Below are positions 1 to 5,806 of a stretch of DNA of 9,051 bases, piece after piece. The translations under genes and the position numbers were made by a program. How positions within the stretch are numbered: the first letter of the stretch is position 1; each line of letters starts with the position of its first letter. The notes below the pieces were generated by a model that had not been told where the DNA came from, ran no database searches, and saw nothing but the letters and a program-made list of their open reading frames with translations. This stretch comes from Pseudomonadota bacterium (lineage in GTDB: Bacteria > Pseudomonadota > Gammaproteobacteria > Burkholderiales > Sulfuriferulaceae): NCBI GenBank assembly GCA_021790625.1, contig JAJYGL010000093.1, positions 8,784 to 17,834 of the forward strand, given 5' to 3'.

Positions 1-380
1 GATTCTTCTGCACTGACATACAGCACGCCACAAACTGCCGATAATGCACTTAGCGTTTGTAACAACAATGTCGATTTGCCGATACCCGGATCACCACCAA
101 TCAACACCACCGCGCCATTCACCAAACCACCACCCAGCACACGGTCGAGTTCACCAATTCCCGTCATCAATCGAATATCATCAGCCAATACAACTTCCGA
201 GAGCGCCTGCACCGGGCTTGCCTCGGCAAGCCCTCGATGCCTCTTCGCCGCATGATGCGAACTATCCGCCACCACTTCGACCAACGTATTCCATGCCTGA
301 CAATGTGGACACTGTCCCTGCCATTTTGGACTGACGCCACCACATTCATGGCAACAATACTGCAATTTACCTTTGCTCAT
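1..380 (-). CDS. radA: DNA repair protein RadA/Sms, N-terminal part
   Basis: RadA is a RecA-related ATPase and helicase that drives branch migration of recombination intermediates. The visible 126 residues are the N-terminus; the gene continues off the left edge. A four-cysteine zinc finger has CHEC at residues 10-13 and CPHC at 24-27. A linker follows, then the start of the ATPase core with Walker A GGDPGIGKST around residues 95-104 (Lys102). The last visible residues are YVSAEES, which is typical of RadA. The ATG at 380-378 gives the canonical start directly before the zinc finger; only a weak GAAAG lies upstream. The linker is unremarkable except for a perfect DNA palindrome (see repeats). 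The gene is divergent from the small Rossmann gene at 508. Family assignment is essentially certain. Confidence 0.96.
   Translation of the reverse strand, partial: MSKGKLQYCCHECGGVSPKWQGQCPHCQAWNTLVEVVADSSHHAAKRHRGLAEASPVQALSEVVLADDIRLMTGIGELDRVLGGGLVNGAVVLIGGDPGIGKSTLLLQTLSALSAVCGVLYVSAEE
214..233. repeat. perfect 9-bp inverted repeat inside radA
   Basis: GGGCTTGCC at 214-222 and GGCAAGCCC at 225-233 are separated by only two bases. The palindrome lies in the coding sequence for the linker between the RadA zinc finger and its ATPase core (about residues 50-56, read as GLAEASP). Its function is unknown. It could be a chance feature, a small inserted hairpin or a repeated genomic motif. Confidence 0.6.
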
Positions 381-409
381 TTACGCACTTTCGGTGTATG
401 CTAATCCGT

Positions 410-425
410 CGTGTCACAAGACACG
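410..425. repeat. short inverted repeat in the radA/Rossmann gene divergent region
   Basis: CGTGTC at 410-415 and GACACG at 420-425 form a 6-bp inverted repeat around ACAA. It sits about 30 bp upstream of the radA start and next to the tandem 12-bp repeats. It could be an operator half-site pair or the stem of a hairpin in the radA leader. Nothing in the sequence decides between these. Confidence 0.35.
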
Positions 426-433
426 TACATCAT

Positions 434-469
434 AAAATTGCTGCCATAATTGCTACCATAATTGCTGTC
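434..469. repeat. three tandem 12-bp repeats between divergent genes
   Basis: Three adjacent 12-bp units are seen: AAAATTGCTGCC, ATAATTGCTACC and ATAATTGCTGTC, with the shared core AATTGCTRYC. They end 38 bp before the ATG of the Rossmann gene and lie 54-89 bp upstream of the radA start. A TATGAT hexamer on the minus strand (434-429) abuts the array and could be a -10 element towards radA. The roughly one-helical-turn period and the promoter location suggest repeated binding of a regulator. That role is inferred only. Confidence 0.5.
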
Positions 470-507
470 GTGGTATGGCTACACAAAACTGCACACAAGG
501 AGACAAC

Positions 508-903
508 ATGTCAAAACAAATCCGCATTGCCCTGATTGGACTTGGTCGCGTTGGCGAAATTTTTGCCACCCAATTTCTGGAACATATCCAGACCCGACAC
601 ATCGCGGCAACAATTGTTGCCGTTGCCGACCACAACACACAGTCCGCCGTTGCACTGGGCTTTGCTCACAGCGGTGTCGCCGTATTCGGCGACGGACTGG
701 AAATCGTCAAACTGGGTGATACCGTTGACGTCATTTTCGATCTGAGCGGTAGTCCTGACTTCCGTCAACGGCTACGTACAGCGCTGCGGGATAGTAATAA
801 CCAACACACCGTCATTGCACCGACAGTCATGGCCAATCTGTTATGGGCATTTTTTGACGAACCGGAAAACTTGCCGGAAACTCACGCCAACACCGGCTAC
901 TAA
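508..903 (+). CDS. small stand-alone NAD(P)-binding Rossmann protein
   Basis: This 131-residue protein is a single nucleotide-binding domain with no catalytic domain attached. The glycine motif GLGRVG is at residues 11-16 after strand IRIALI. The second strand ends AVAD, and an acidic residue there (Asp41) usually favours NAD(H) over NADP(H). DVIFDLSGSP at 74-83 resembles the equivalent segment of homoserine dehydrogenase and dihydrodipicolinate reductase N-terminal domains. The C-terminus (VIAPTVMANLLWAFFDE) is hydrophobic and could be a short helix. I chose the ATG at 508 because AAGGAG at 497-502 lies 5 bases upstream; an in-frame ATG at 475 would add 11 poorly placed residues. It is divergent from radA and convergent with trpS, so it seems to be a single-gene unit. 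Function is unknown: a redox or NAD sensor, or a partner of another protein, are possible. Confidence 0.8.
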   Translation: MSKQIRIALIGLGRVGEIFATQFLEHIQTRHIAATIVAVADHNTQSAVALGFAHSGVAVFGDGLEIVKLGDTVDVIFDLSGSPDFRQRLRTALRDSNNQHTVIAPTVMANLLWAFFDEPENLPETHANTGY

Positions 904-911
904 AAAATCCC

Positions 912-982
912 TGATTTATTCCACCATGGGTCGCGCATCGCACGCCATCAGGTCGCCGTCGTGACCATGCAGGAATAAATCA
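912..982 (-). terminator. long imperfect inverted repeat between convergent genes, probable terminator
   Basis: TGATTTATTCC at 912-922 is perfectly complementary to GGAATAAATCA at 972-982. Inside these arms, CATGGGTC (925-932) can pair with GACCATG (963-969) with one bulged G, so the stem continues after a 2x2 internal loop and closes on a loop of about 30 bases. On the minus strand the stem is followed within four bases by TTTTTT, which suits transcription termination of the trpS operon. The plus-strand side has no T-run, so stopping of the Rossmann gene transcript is less certain. The size is unusual for a simple terminator. Confidence 0.5.
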
Positions 983-1020
983 TTACCCCAAATCAGAAAA
1001 CCAAGCATTTGACTGAATAC

Positions 1021-2223
1021 TCAATCGAAATGCAAGCCCATCGCCTGCCGAACATCACGCATCGTATCGCGTGCCAGTTCACGAGCTTTTTCGCAGCCAT
1101 CATCGATCAAATTGCGTATCAATGACGGTGTTTCATGGTAATAGGCGGCACGTTCCTGCATCGGCGCCAACTCCGCCAATACCGCATCAATCACTGGTTG
1201 CTTACATTCCAGACAGCCAATCTTCGCTTGCAAACAACCGTCATGCACCCATTGACGCACTGCGTCATCGGAATACACCTGATGCAACGCCCACACCGGA
1301 CATTTTTCCGGTGTTCCCGCGTCTGTGCGACGTACTCGCGCCGGATCTGTCGGCATGGTACGAATTTTCTTGCTGACATCCTCCGGTGAATCGCGCAACG
1401 CAATCGTATTGTGATAAGACTTGGACATTTTTTGTCCATCCAGTCCCGGCAAGCGCGATGCCGCAGTGAGTAATGCCTGCGGTTCGGTCAGAATCATTTT
1501 CCCACTGCCTTCGAGATAGCCAAACAAACGCTCACGATCTCCCATCGATAGACTTTGCTGCTCGTTCAACAAGGCACGCGCCGCTTCCAGCGCTTCGTCA
1601 TCGCCCTGCTCCTGATATCTGGTGCGCAACTCGTCGTATAAACGGGCTTTTTTATTGCCCAGCTTTTTGGCGGCCGCCTCGGCTTTCTGTTCAAAACCTG
1701 GCTCGCGCCCATACAAATGATTGAAACGTCTGGCAATTTCACGGGTAAATTCGATATGCGGAACCTGGTCTTCTCCCACAGGAACCAGATTCGCACGATA
1801 AATCAGGATATCGGCACTCTGCAACAAGGGGTAACCCAGAAACCCATACGTCGATAAGTCTTTCTCACCCAGTTTTTCCTGCTGATCTTTGTAGGTTGGA
1901 ATCCGCTCCAACCAACCCAGCGGCGTAAACATCGATAGCAACAGATGTAATTCGGCGTGCTCCGGCACCTGTGATTGCACAAATACCGTAGACAGCGCAG
2001 GATCGATTCCAGCCGCCAGCCAGTCCACCACCATCTCCTGAATATGCTCCTGAATCATCTGTGGGCTATCATACAAAGTGGTCAAGGCATGCCAGTCTGC
2101 CACAAAGAAAAGACACTCATGCTCATGCTGCAACTGCACCCAATTTTTCAACACCCCATGATAATGACCCAAATGCAATTTCCCGGTCGGACGCATGCCC
2201 GACAAAACACGATTCGCATACAT
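1021..2223 (-). CDS. trpS: tryptophan-tRNA ligase (TrpRS), 400-residue form
   Basis: A class I aminoacyl-tRNA synthetase that charges tRNA-Trp in the cytoplasm. The HIGH-type signature is HLGH at residues 17-20 and KMSKS is at 265-269. GEDQVPHIEFTREIARRFN (150-168) is the conserved central segment. The protein is about 65 residues longer than E. coli TrpRS; the extra part is an insertion at about 173-247, charged and alanine-rich, as seen in longer proteobacterial forms. Cys308, Cys330, Cys337 and Cys340 give C-x21-C-x6-C-x2-C near the anticodon-binding region, close to the iron-sulfur motif known from Thermotoga TrpRS. I chose the ATG at 2223 because it starts MYANRVLSGMRPTG, the family N-terminus; a longer frame to 2340 overlaps the protease gene. 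That upstream gene ends 2 bp before, so translation is probably coupled. Last gene of the operon. Confidence 0.96.
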   Translation of the reverse strand: MYANRVLSGMRPTGKLHLGHYHGVLKNWVQLQHEHECLFFVADWHALTTLYDSPQMIQEHIQEMVVDWLAAGIDPALSTVFVQSQVPEHAELHLLLSMFTPLGWLERIPTYKDQQEKLGEKDLSTYGFLGYPLLQSADILIYRANLVPVGEDQVPHIEFTREIARRFNHLYGREPGFEQKAEAAAKKLGNKKARLYDELRTRYQEQGDDEALEAARALLNEQQSLSMGDRERLFGYLEGSGKMILTEPQALLTAASRLPGLDGQKMSKSYHNTIALRDSPEDVSKKIRTMPTDPARVRRTDAGTPEKCPVWALHQVYSDDAVRQWVHDGCLQAKIGCLECKQPVIDAVLAELAPMQERAAYYHETPSLIRNLIDDGCEKARELARDTMRDVRQAMGLHFD

Positions 2224-2225
2224 AA

Positions 2226-2942
2226 TCAACTGGTAACTGCCTGAATAAGATAAACCATATCGCTGTCCCCAATACCGGCAAATACGCTTGCCAGCATCAA
2301 CACAACGCCCAAAACCGGACTCAACAATACATTGAGCCAACCCATCATCATCAAAAACAACAAAATATAAAACCCATACGGCTCGATACTGGCGTAGCGC
2401 CAGGCATATTGCCCCGGCAACAGGCTTACCGCGATACGTCCACCGTCCAGCGGCGGCAACGGAAAAAGATTCAGTGCCATCAGCACCGCGTTGATGAAGA
2501 TGCCTGCGGCTCCCATCAATACCAGAGGCTGACCATAACTACCGCCCAGAGCGTTGCCGCCCATTGCCACACCGAGATGAATGACCATAGCCCATATCAA
2601 GGCCATGAACAGGTTGGCCGCCGGACCTGCCAGCGCCACCCACAGCATATCCTGCTTCGGATGGCGCAAAGCAGCAAAATTGACTGGAACCGGTTTTGCC
2701 CAGCCGAACAAAATAAAGCCGCCACCCAATAACTTGCTCATCAACAAAATGGACAGAGGAACCAGAATCGTTCCCACCGGATCGATGTGTTTCAATGGAT
2801 TCAACGTCACACGCCCCAGCATCCAGGCACTTTTGTCTCCAAAATAACGCGCCACATACCCATGCGCTGCCTCATGCAGCGTGATGGCGAATATCACCGG
2901 GATAACCCAAATGGTTATTTTCTGTATTAGGTTCAGTTCCAT
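2226..2942 (-). CDS. site-2 protease family (M50) membrane metalloprotease
   Basis: A 238-residue integral membrane protein of the M50 family, related to RseP and SpoIVFB but of the short type without a PDZ domain. The zinc site HEAAH is at residues 23-27 in the first membrane segment. The second conserved motif, NLFPLPPLDGG at 158-168 with the metal-ligand Asp166, is in a later segment. About five or six hydrophobic stretches are visible (10-28, 56-72, 100-125, 140-160, 186-225). The family cleaves substrates within membranes, but the substrate of this short group is not established. The start ATG at 2942 is 8 bp after the yciO stop and has no strong ribosome binding site, so coupling to yciO is likely. 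The stop lies 2 bp before trpS. Placement between yciO and trpS is common in beta- and gammaproteobacteria. Confidence 0.93.
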   Translation of the reverse strand: MELNLIQKITIWVIPVIFAITLHEAAHGYVARYFGDKSAWMLGRVTLNPLKHIDPVGTILVPLSILLMSKLLGGGFILFGWAKPVPVNFAALRHPKQDMLWVALAGPAANLFMALIWAMVIHLGVAMGGNALGGSYGQPLVLMGAAGIFINAVLMALNLFPLPPLDGGRIAVSLLPGQYAWRYASIEPYGFYILLFLMMMGWLNVLLSPVLGVVLMLASVFAGIGDSDMVYLIQAVTS

Positions 2943-2950
2943 TTATTCAT

Positions 2951-3577
2951 TTATTCCAGTCCAAACGGCGCCAATGCGCCACAACCACGTCGCAACAACA
3001 CCACATCGCCTGCCGTCAAATCCAGCACTGTGGTGGGCTCGAGACCACAAGCACCCGCATCAATAATCAGATCCAGCTGACGCTCCAGCTTGTCACGGAT
3101 AATCTGCGCATCATTAACAGGTAATTTTTCGCCTGGCAATATCAGGCTCATACCCAACAACGGTTCATTCAATTCGTGCAACAGCGCCAATGTTACCGCA
3201 TGCGCGGGAATGCGCAAACCAATCGTACTGCGCTTCGGGTGCTGCAAACGGCGCGGCACTTCACGGGTAGCCTCCAGAATAAAGGTATATCCGCCAGGGG
3301 TATTCGCCTTTAGCAACCGAAATTGCTGATTATCGATACGCGCGTATTCTCCGATTTCCGTCAAATCACGACACAACAACGTAAAATGATGCCGCTCATC
3401 CACTTCACGCAAAGTACGAATACGCACCTGAGCCTCTTTGTTACCCAACTGGCATACCACCGCGTAACTGGAATCAGTCGGCACGGCCAGCACCGCCCCC
3501 TGCCGCAGCATATCAACCGCCTGCCGGATGAGCCGAGGTTGCGGGTTGTCGGGATGAACAGTAAAAAACTGTGCCAT
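2951..3577 (-). CDS. yciO: YciO-type Sua5/YrdC family protein
   Basis: A 208-residue protein of the YrdC/Sua5 family, which makes threonylcarbamoyladenylate for the t6A modification of tRNA. Its length matches E. coli YciO (about 206). The N-terminus has the PTDSSYAVVCQLGN segment at about 33-46 in place of the PTET.YGLG of YrdC. KRSTIGLRIPAH at about 115-126 is the conserved nucleotide-binding strand, and the C-terminal TTVLDLTAG at about 182-190 is also typical. The YciO branch differs from YrdC, and its role in vivo is less certain than that of YrdC/TsaC. Annotation as L-threonylcarbamoyladenylate synthase is therefore by family. Its ATG overlaps the rnm stop by one base (TGATG), showing translational coupling. 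Confidence 0.93.
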   Translation of the reverse strand: MAQFFTVHPDNPQPRLIRQAVDMLRQGAVLAVPTDSSYAVVCQLGNKEAQVRIRTLREVDERHHFTLLCRDLTEIGEYARIDNQQFRLLKANTPGGYTFILEATREVPRRLQHPKRSTIGLRIPAHAVTLALLHELNEPLLGMSLILPGEKLPVNDAQIIRDKLERQLDLIIDAGACGLEPTTVLDLTAGDVVLLRRGCGALAPFGLE

Positions 3578-4434
3578 CAGACAATATTCCAGTCATGCCA
3601 GACTGGCAGGCAAGTTCCCGGCAGCGCGGGTAACCGCCCCAATTCACGCCAACTTTCTTCCGGTGAATGAAAATCGGAGCCGCGCGATGCCATCAGATTG
3701 AAACGCCGCGCCAACCCGGCAAAGTTGCTACGCTGCTCTGGTGTGTGGTTACTGGTCGCCACCTCAATCGCTTCACCGCCTGCATCACAGAACTCAGTCA
3801 ACAACGTCCGCATTTTTCCCGCATTCAATGGATAACGCCCCGGATGCGCCAGAACCGCACGTCCGCCACTTGACCGAATCCACCCCACGACATCGCGCAA
3901 ATCTGCCCATTGATGCGATACATACCCAGGCTTTCCCTTGGTCAGATAACGGTTGAATACTGCCTGCACATCATGACACACACCCTGCGCAACCAGATAA
4001 CGCGCAAAATGCATGCGGCCAATCAATTCTGTATTGCCTGCATGCCGCCAGGCACCAGCCAGCGCATCTGTAATGCCGGCCTTTGCCAATTGTGCGGCAA
4101 TCCGCACCGCGCGCTCCTTACGCCCTTCCCGTATTCCGGCCAACCCGGCCAGAAGTGCAGCATTCCGATGATCCACATTCAAACCGATAACATGCAAAGT
4201 CTGCTGCTGCCAACTGACAGAAATTTCCACGCCATCGATAAAGTGAATACCCAGGCGTTGTGCGTGCTGACGTGCCACATCCAGCCCTGCCACGTCATCA
4301 TGATCCGTTAACGCCAACACATCGACTTTTTGCATGGCGGCGCGCTCAAGTAACGACGCGGGTTCCAGCACACCGTCAGAAACACTGGAATGGCAATGCA
4401 AATCAAAATTCAACGACAAATTCAGTGGCGACAT
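3577..4434 (-). CDS. rnm: PHP-domain phosphoesterase, RNase AM / YciV family
   Basis: A cytoplasmic PHP phosphoesterase of about 285 residues, matching E. coli YciV/Rnm (about 293). In E. coli this enzyme is a 5'-3' exoribonuclease that trims rRNA 5' ends and degrades short RNA; relatives hydrolyse 3',5'-nucleoside bisphosphates. Metal-site motifs are all present: DLHCH at 11-15 with Asp20, TDHD at 43-46, Glu70 in DGVEIS, the segment GRMHFAR at 139-145, HPGR at 197-200, and SRGSDFH at 250-256. I chose the ATG at 4434, which puts DLHCH where relatives have it. A GTG at 4449 would add five residues; neither has a clear ribosome binding site. First gene of the four-gene operon; its stop overlaps the yciO start. 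Confidence 0.93.
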   Translation of the reverse strand: MSPLNLSLNFDLHCHSSVSDGVLEPASLLERAAMQKVDVLALTDHDDVAGLDVARQHAQRLGIHFIDGVEISVSWQQQTLHVIGLNVDHRNAALLAGLAGIREGRKERAVRIAAQLAKAGITDALAGAWRHAGNTELIGRMHFARYLVAQGVCHDVQAVFNRYLTKGKPGYVSHQWADLRDVVGWIRSSGGRAVLAHPGRYPLNAGKMRTLLTEFCDAGGEAIEVATSNHTPEQRSNFAGLARRFNLMASRGSDFHSPEESWRELGRLPALPGTCLPVWHDWNIV

Positions 4435-4461
4435 AACAGGGAAGAGCACAGAAAATCACAG

Positions 4462-4481
4462 ATGATATGCACATCATAACA
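4462..4481 (-). promoter_or_regulatory. candidate rnm operon promoter with overlapping palindrome
   Basis: On the minus strand TATGAT (4478-4473) is preceded by TG with one base between (4481-4480), an extended -10 element. It sits about 40 bp before the chosen rnm ATG. No good -35 is visible at 16-18 bp, which extended -10 promoters tolerate. The near-palindrome ATGATATGCACATCAT (4462-4477, one mismatched pair, centred on TGCA) overlaps this -10 and the expected start site, so it could be an operator. Promoter and operator are predictions. Confidence 0.45.
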
Positions 4482-4555
4482 AAATTCACCCTGTTTGCCT
4501 GTAAAAACCAGATGAACACTAACAAATGCCATAAATTTCAGCTACACTTTACAAA

Positions 4556-4585
4556 TTGGCAACAGAAAGTTTTTCATGCTATTCT
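4556..4585 (+). promoter_or_regulatory. sigma-70 type promoter for yciB operon
   Basis: TTGGCA at 4556-4561 (-35) is followed after 18 bp by TATTCT at 4580-4585 (-10). TG at 4577-4578 forms an extended -10 (TGCTATTCT). The expected transcript starts near 4592, leaving a leader of about 50 bases before the yciB ATG. The position between two divergent operons supports the call. Confidence 0.55.
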
Positions 4586-4643
4586 TTTGCCGTCAGACCC
4601 GATTACAAACAACCGATATCAAAGACATCACAAATTTAACAAC

Positions 4644-5183
4644 ATGAAATTTCTGTTCGACCTGTTTCCGGTACTGCTGTTTTTTATCAGCTACAAATTT
4701 CTTGGCATTTTTGCTGCCACATGGGTGGCTATTGCCGCCAGTATTGGCCAGATCCTATGGTTGACGCTACGCAAACAGAAAATCGACGGCATGATGTGGA
4801 TGAGCGCGGGTATCATCATCATTCTCGGTAGCGCAACGCTGATTTCACACAATGAAACCTTCATTAAATGGAAACTGACCATCCTGTACTGGCTATATGC
4901 CCTGTTACTGATTGGCAGCGAAATGCTGATGGGGAAAAACCTGTTACGCGGCCTGCTCGGCAAACAAATGTCTCTGCCAGACACCATCTGGCGCCGTCTC
5001 AACTGGAGCTGGACAACATTTTTTGCGCTCATGGGCTTGTTAAACCTGTATGTTGCCTATACCTTCAGCACCAATGTGTGGGTCAATTTCAAACTATTTG
5101 GCAGCATGGGCATCATGCTGCTGTTTGTGCTGGCCCAAGGCGTCGTGCTGAACAAATATCTGGAACCCGAATCACATGACTAA
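4644..5183 (+). CDS. yciB: inner-membrane septation protein A (YciB/IspZ)
   Basis: An integral membrane protein of 179 residues, the same length as E. coli YciB. The family takes part in cell-envelope synthesis and septation and interacts with cell-division and elongation proteins in E. coli. The N-terminus MKFLFDLFPVLLFFISYK is the family signature. Five or so hydrophobic segments follow, and the charged GKNLLRGLLGKQMSLPD stretch in the middle is strongly conserved in the family. I chose the ATG at 4644 because an extension to 4467 adds 59 residues unlike the family and crosses the predicted promoter. There is no clear Shine-Dalgarno sequence. It overlaps yciI by 8 bp. The yciB-yciI pairing is also found in E. 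coli. Confidence 0.95.
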   Translation: MKFLFDLFPVLLFFISYKFLGIFAATWVAIAASIGQILWLTLRKQKIDGMMWMSAGIIIILGSATLISHNETFIKWKLTILYWLYALLLIGSEMLMGKNLLRGLLGKQMSLPDTIWRRLNWSWTTFFALMGLLNLYVAYTFSTNVWVNFKLFGSMGIMLLFVLAQGVVLNKYLEPESHD

Positions 5184-5499
5184 AAGTCAGTTGACCAACC
5201 TGTTTGCCATCATCAGTGACGACAATCCAGACTCGCTGGCGCTACGCACCATCCATCGACCAGCGCATCTGGTGCGACTGGAAGCGCTGCAACAAGAAGG
5301 ACGCCTGTTGCTGGCAGGCCCTTTTCCTAAAAACGCAGAGGAGGGATTCCTGGGCAGCCTGATTGTCGCCAGCTTCGACTCGCTGGAACAAGCCAAACTG
5401 TGGGCAGAACAAGACCCGTTTTTTCTATTCGGGATTTATGCACGCTCGGATGTCAGACCTTTTCGGATGTCAGACCTTATTCGCAAAACCCTGCCATGA
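5176..5499 (+). CDS. yciI: YciI family protein
   Basis: A 107-residue ferredoxin-like alpha/beta-barrel protein of the YciI family, with E. coli YciI about 98 residues. Recognisable segments are RPAHLVRLEALQQEGRLLLAGPF (29-50, with the conserved His31), FLGSLIVASFDSLEQAKLWAEQDPF (58-82, with Asp80), and GIYARSDVRPF (86-96). The family is proposed to have a His/Asp active site, but its reaction is not firmly known. The start overlaps the yciB end by 8 bp and the stop overlaps the bolA start as ATGA, so the three genes are probably translationally coupled. The last 11 residues (RMSDLIRKTLP) are unusual: they are created by a 17-bp tandem duplication at 5446-5478. Confidence 0.92.
   Translation: MTKSQLTNLFAIISDDNPDSLALRTIHRPAHLVRLEALQQEGRLLLAGPFPKNAEEGFLGSLIVASFDSLEQAKLWAEQDPFFLFGIYARSDVRPFRMSDLIRKTLP
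5446..5478. repeat. 17-bp tandem duplication at the end of yciI
   Basis: TCGGATGTCAGACCTT occurs at 5446-5461 and again at 5463-5478, one base apart, so the period is 17 bp. Because 17 is not a multiple of three, the duplication shifts the reading frame. It sets the present yciI C-terminus and stop. With one copy removed, the yciI frame would run on, in frame, through the bolA ATG. Confidence 0.85.
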
Positions 5500-5771
5500 C
5501 ACCAGACACCACATCCACGATTGAACTCATGCAAAAAAAACTGTCTCAGTTACTACCAGTCGAACTCGACATCGTGGATGAAAGCCATCTGCATGCTGGA
5601 CATGCCGGTGCTCAACAAGGAGGAGGCCATTTTCGCTTGCATATCGTTTCACCCGCTTTTATTGGTTTGAGTATCATGAAGCGACACCGTCTTGTGTACG
5701 ATGCATTGAATGGATTGATACCACACGCCATCCATGCATTGACAATTGACGCACAACCACCTGTTTCATAA
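5496..5771 (+). CDS. BolA family protein
   Basis: A 91-residue BolA-fold protein. The family binds glutaredoxins and [2Fe-2S] clusters and affects iron handling and stress morphology. Characteristic segments are DIVDESHLHAGHAG (25-38), GGGHFRLHIVSPAF (42-55), and IMKRHRLVYDALNGLIPHAIHALTIDA (60-86) with the invariant C-terminal histidine (His80). The HAGHAG type resembles BolA proteins of alpha- and betaproteobacteria. The ATG at 5496 overlaps the yciI stop (ATGA); an internal ATG at 5529 (MQKKLSQLL) is a possible alternative. The end of the gene carries the promoter of the downstream isomerase. bolA, ibaG or another paralogue cannot be decided here, so no symbol is given. Confidence 0.92.
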   Translation: MTPDTTSTIELMQKKLSQLLPVELDIVDESHLHAGHAGAQQGGGHFRLHIVSPAFIGLSIMKRHRLVYDALNGLIPHAIHALTIDAQPPVS

Positions 5772-5774
5772 TAT
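5746..5774 (+). promoter_or_regulatory. candidate sigma-70 promoter for the parvulin gene
   Basis: TTGACG at 5746-5751 and TAATAT at 5769-5774 are 17 bp apart. The expected start is near 5781, giving a leader of about 25 bases with AAAGGA at 5795-5800, 6 bases before the ATG at 5807. A better-looking TTGACA (5739-5744) and TATAAT (5772-5777) are 27 bp apart, too far to pair. The promoter would let the isomerase be expressed apart from yciB-yciI-bolA. Confidence 0.45.
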
Positions 5775-5806
5775 AATTTACTACCAACGTTCTCAAAGGA
5801 ACCTAC

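Noticed and set aside
2224..2340. N-terminal extension of trpS by 39 residues
   Set aside because: It lies in the 3' end of the M50 protease gene, and the TrpRS N-terminus begins at 2223.
3910..4311. Plus-strand open frame of 133 residues
   Set aside because: It is antisense to rnm, whose catalytic motifs are fully conserved; the plus-strand product has no recognisable motif.
4467..4643. N-terminal extension of yciB by 59 residues
   Set aside because: It does not resemble the family, it crosses the predicted promoter, and the ATG at 4644 gives exactly the usual YciB length.
5739..5777. TTGACA and TATAAT as one promoter
   Set aside because: The two hexamers are 27 bp apart, beyond the range for sigma-70; TTGACG/TAATAT with 17 bp was preferred.
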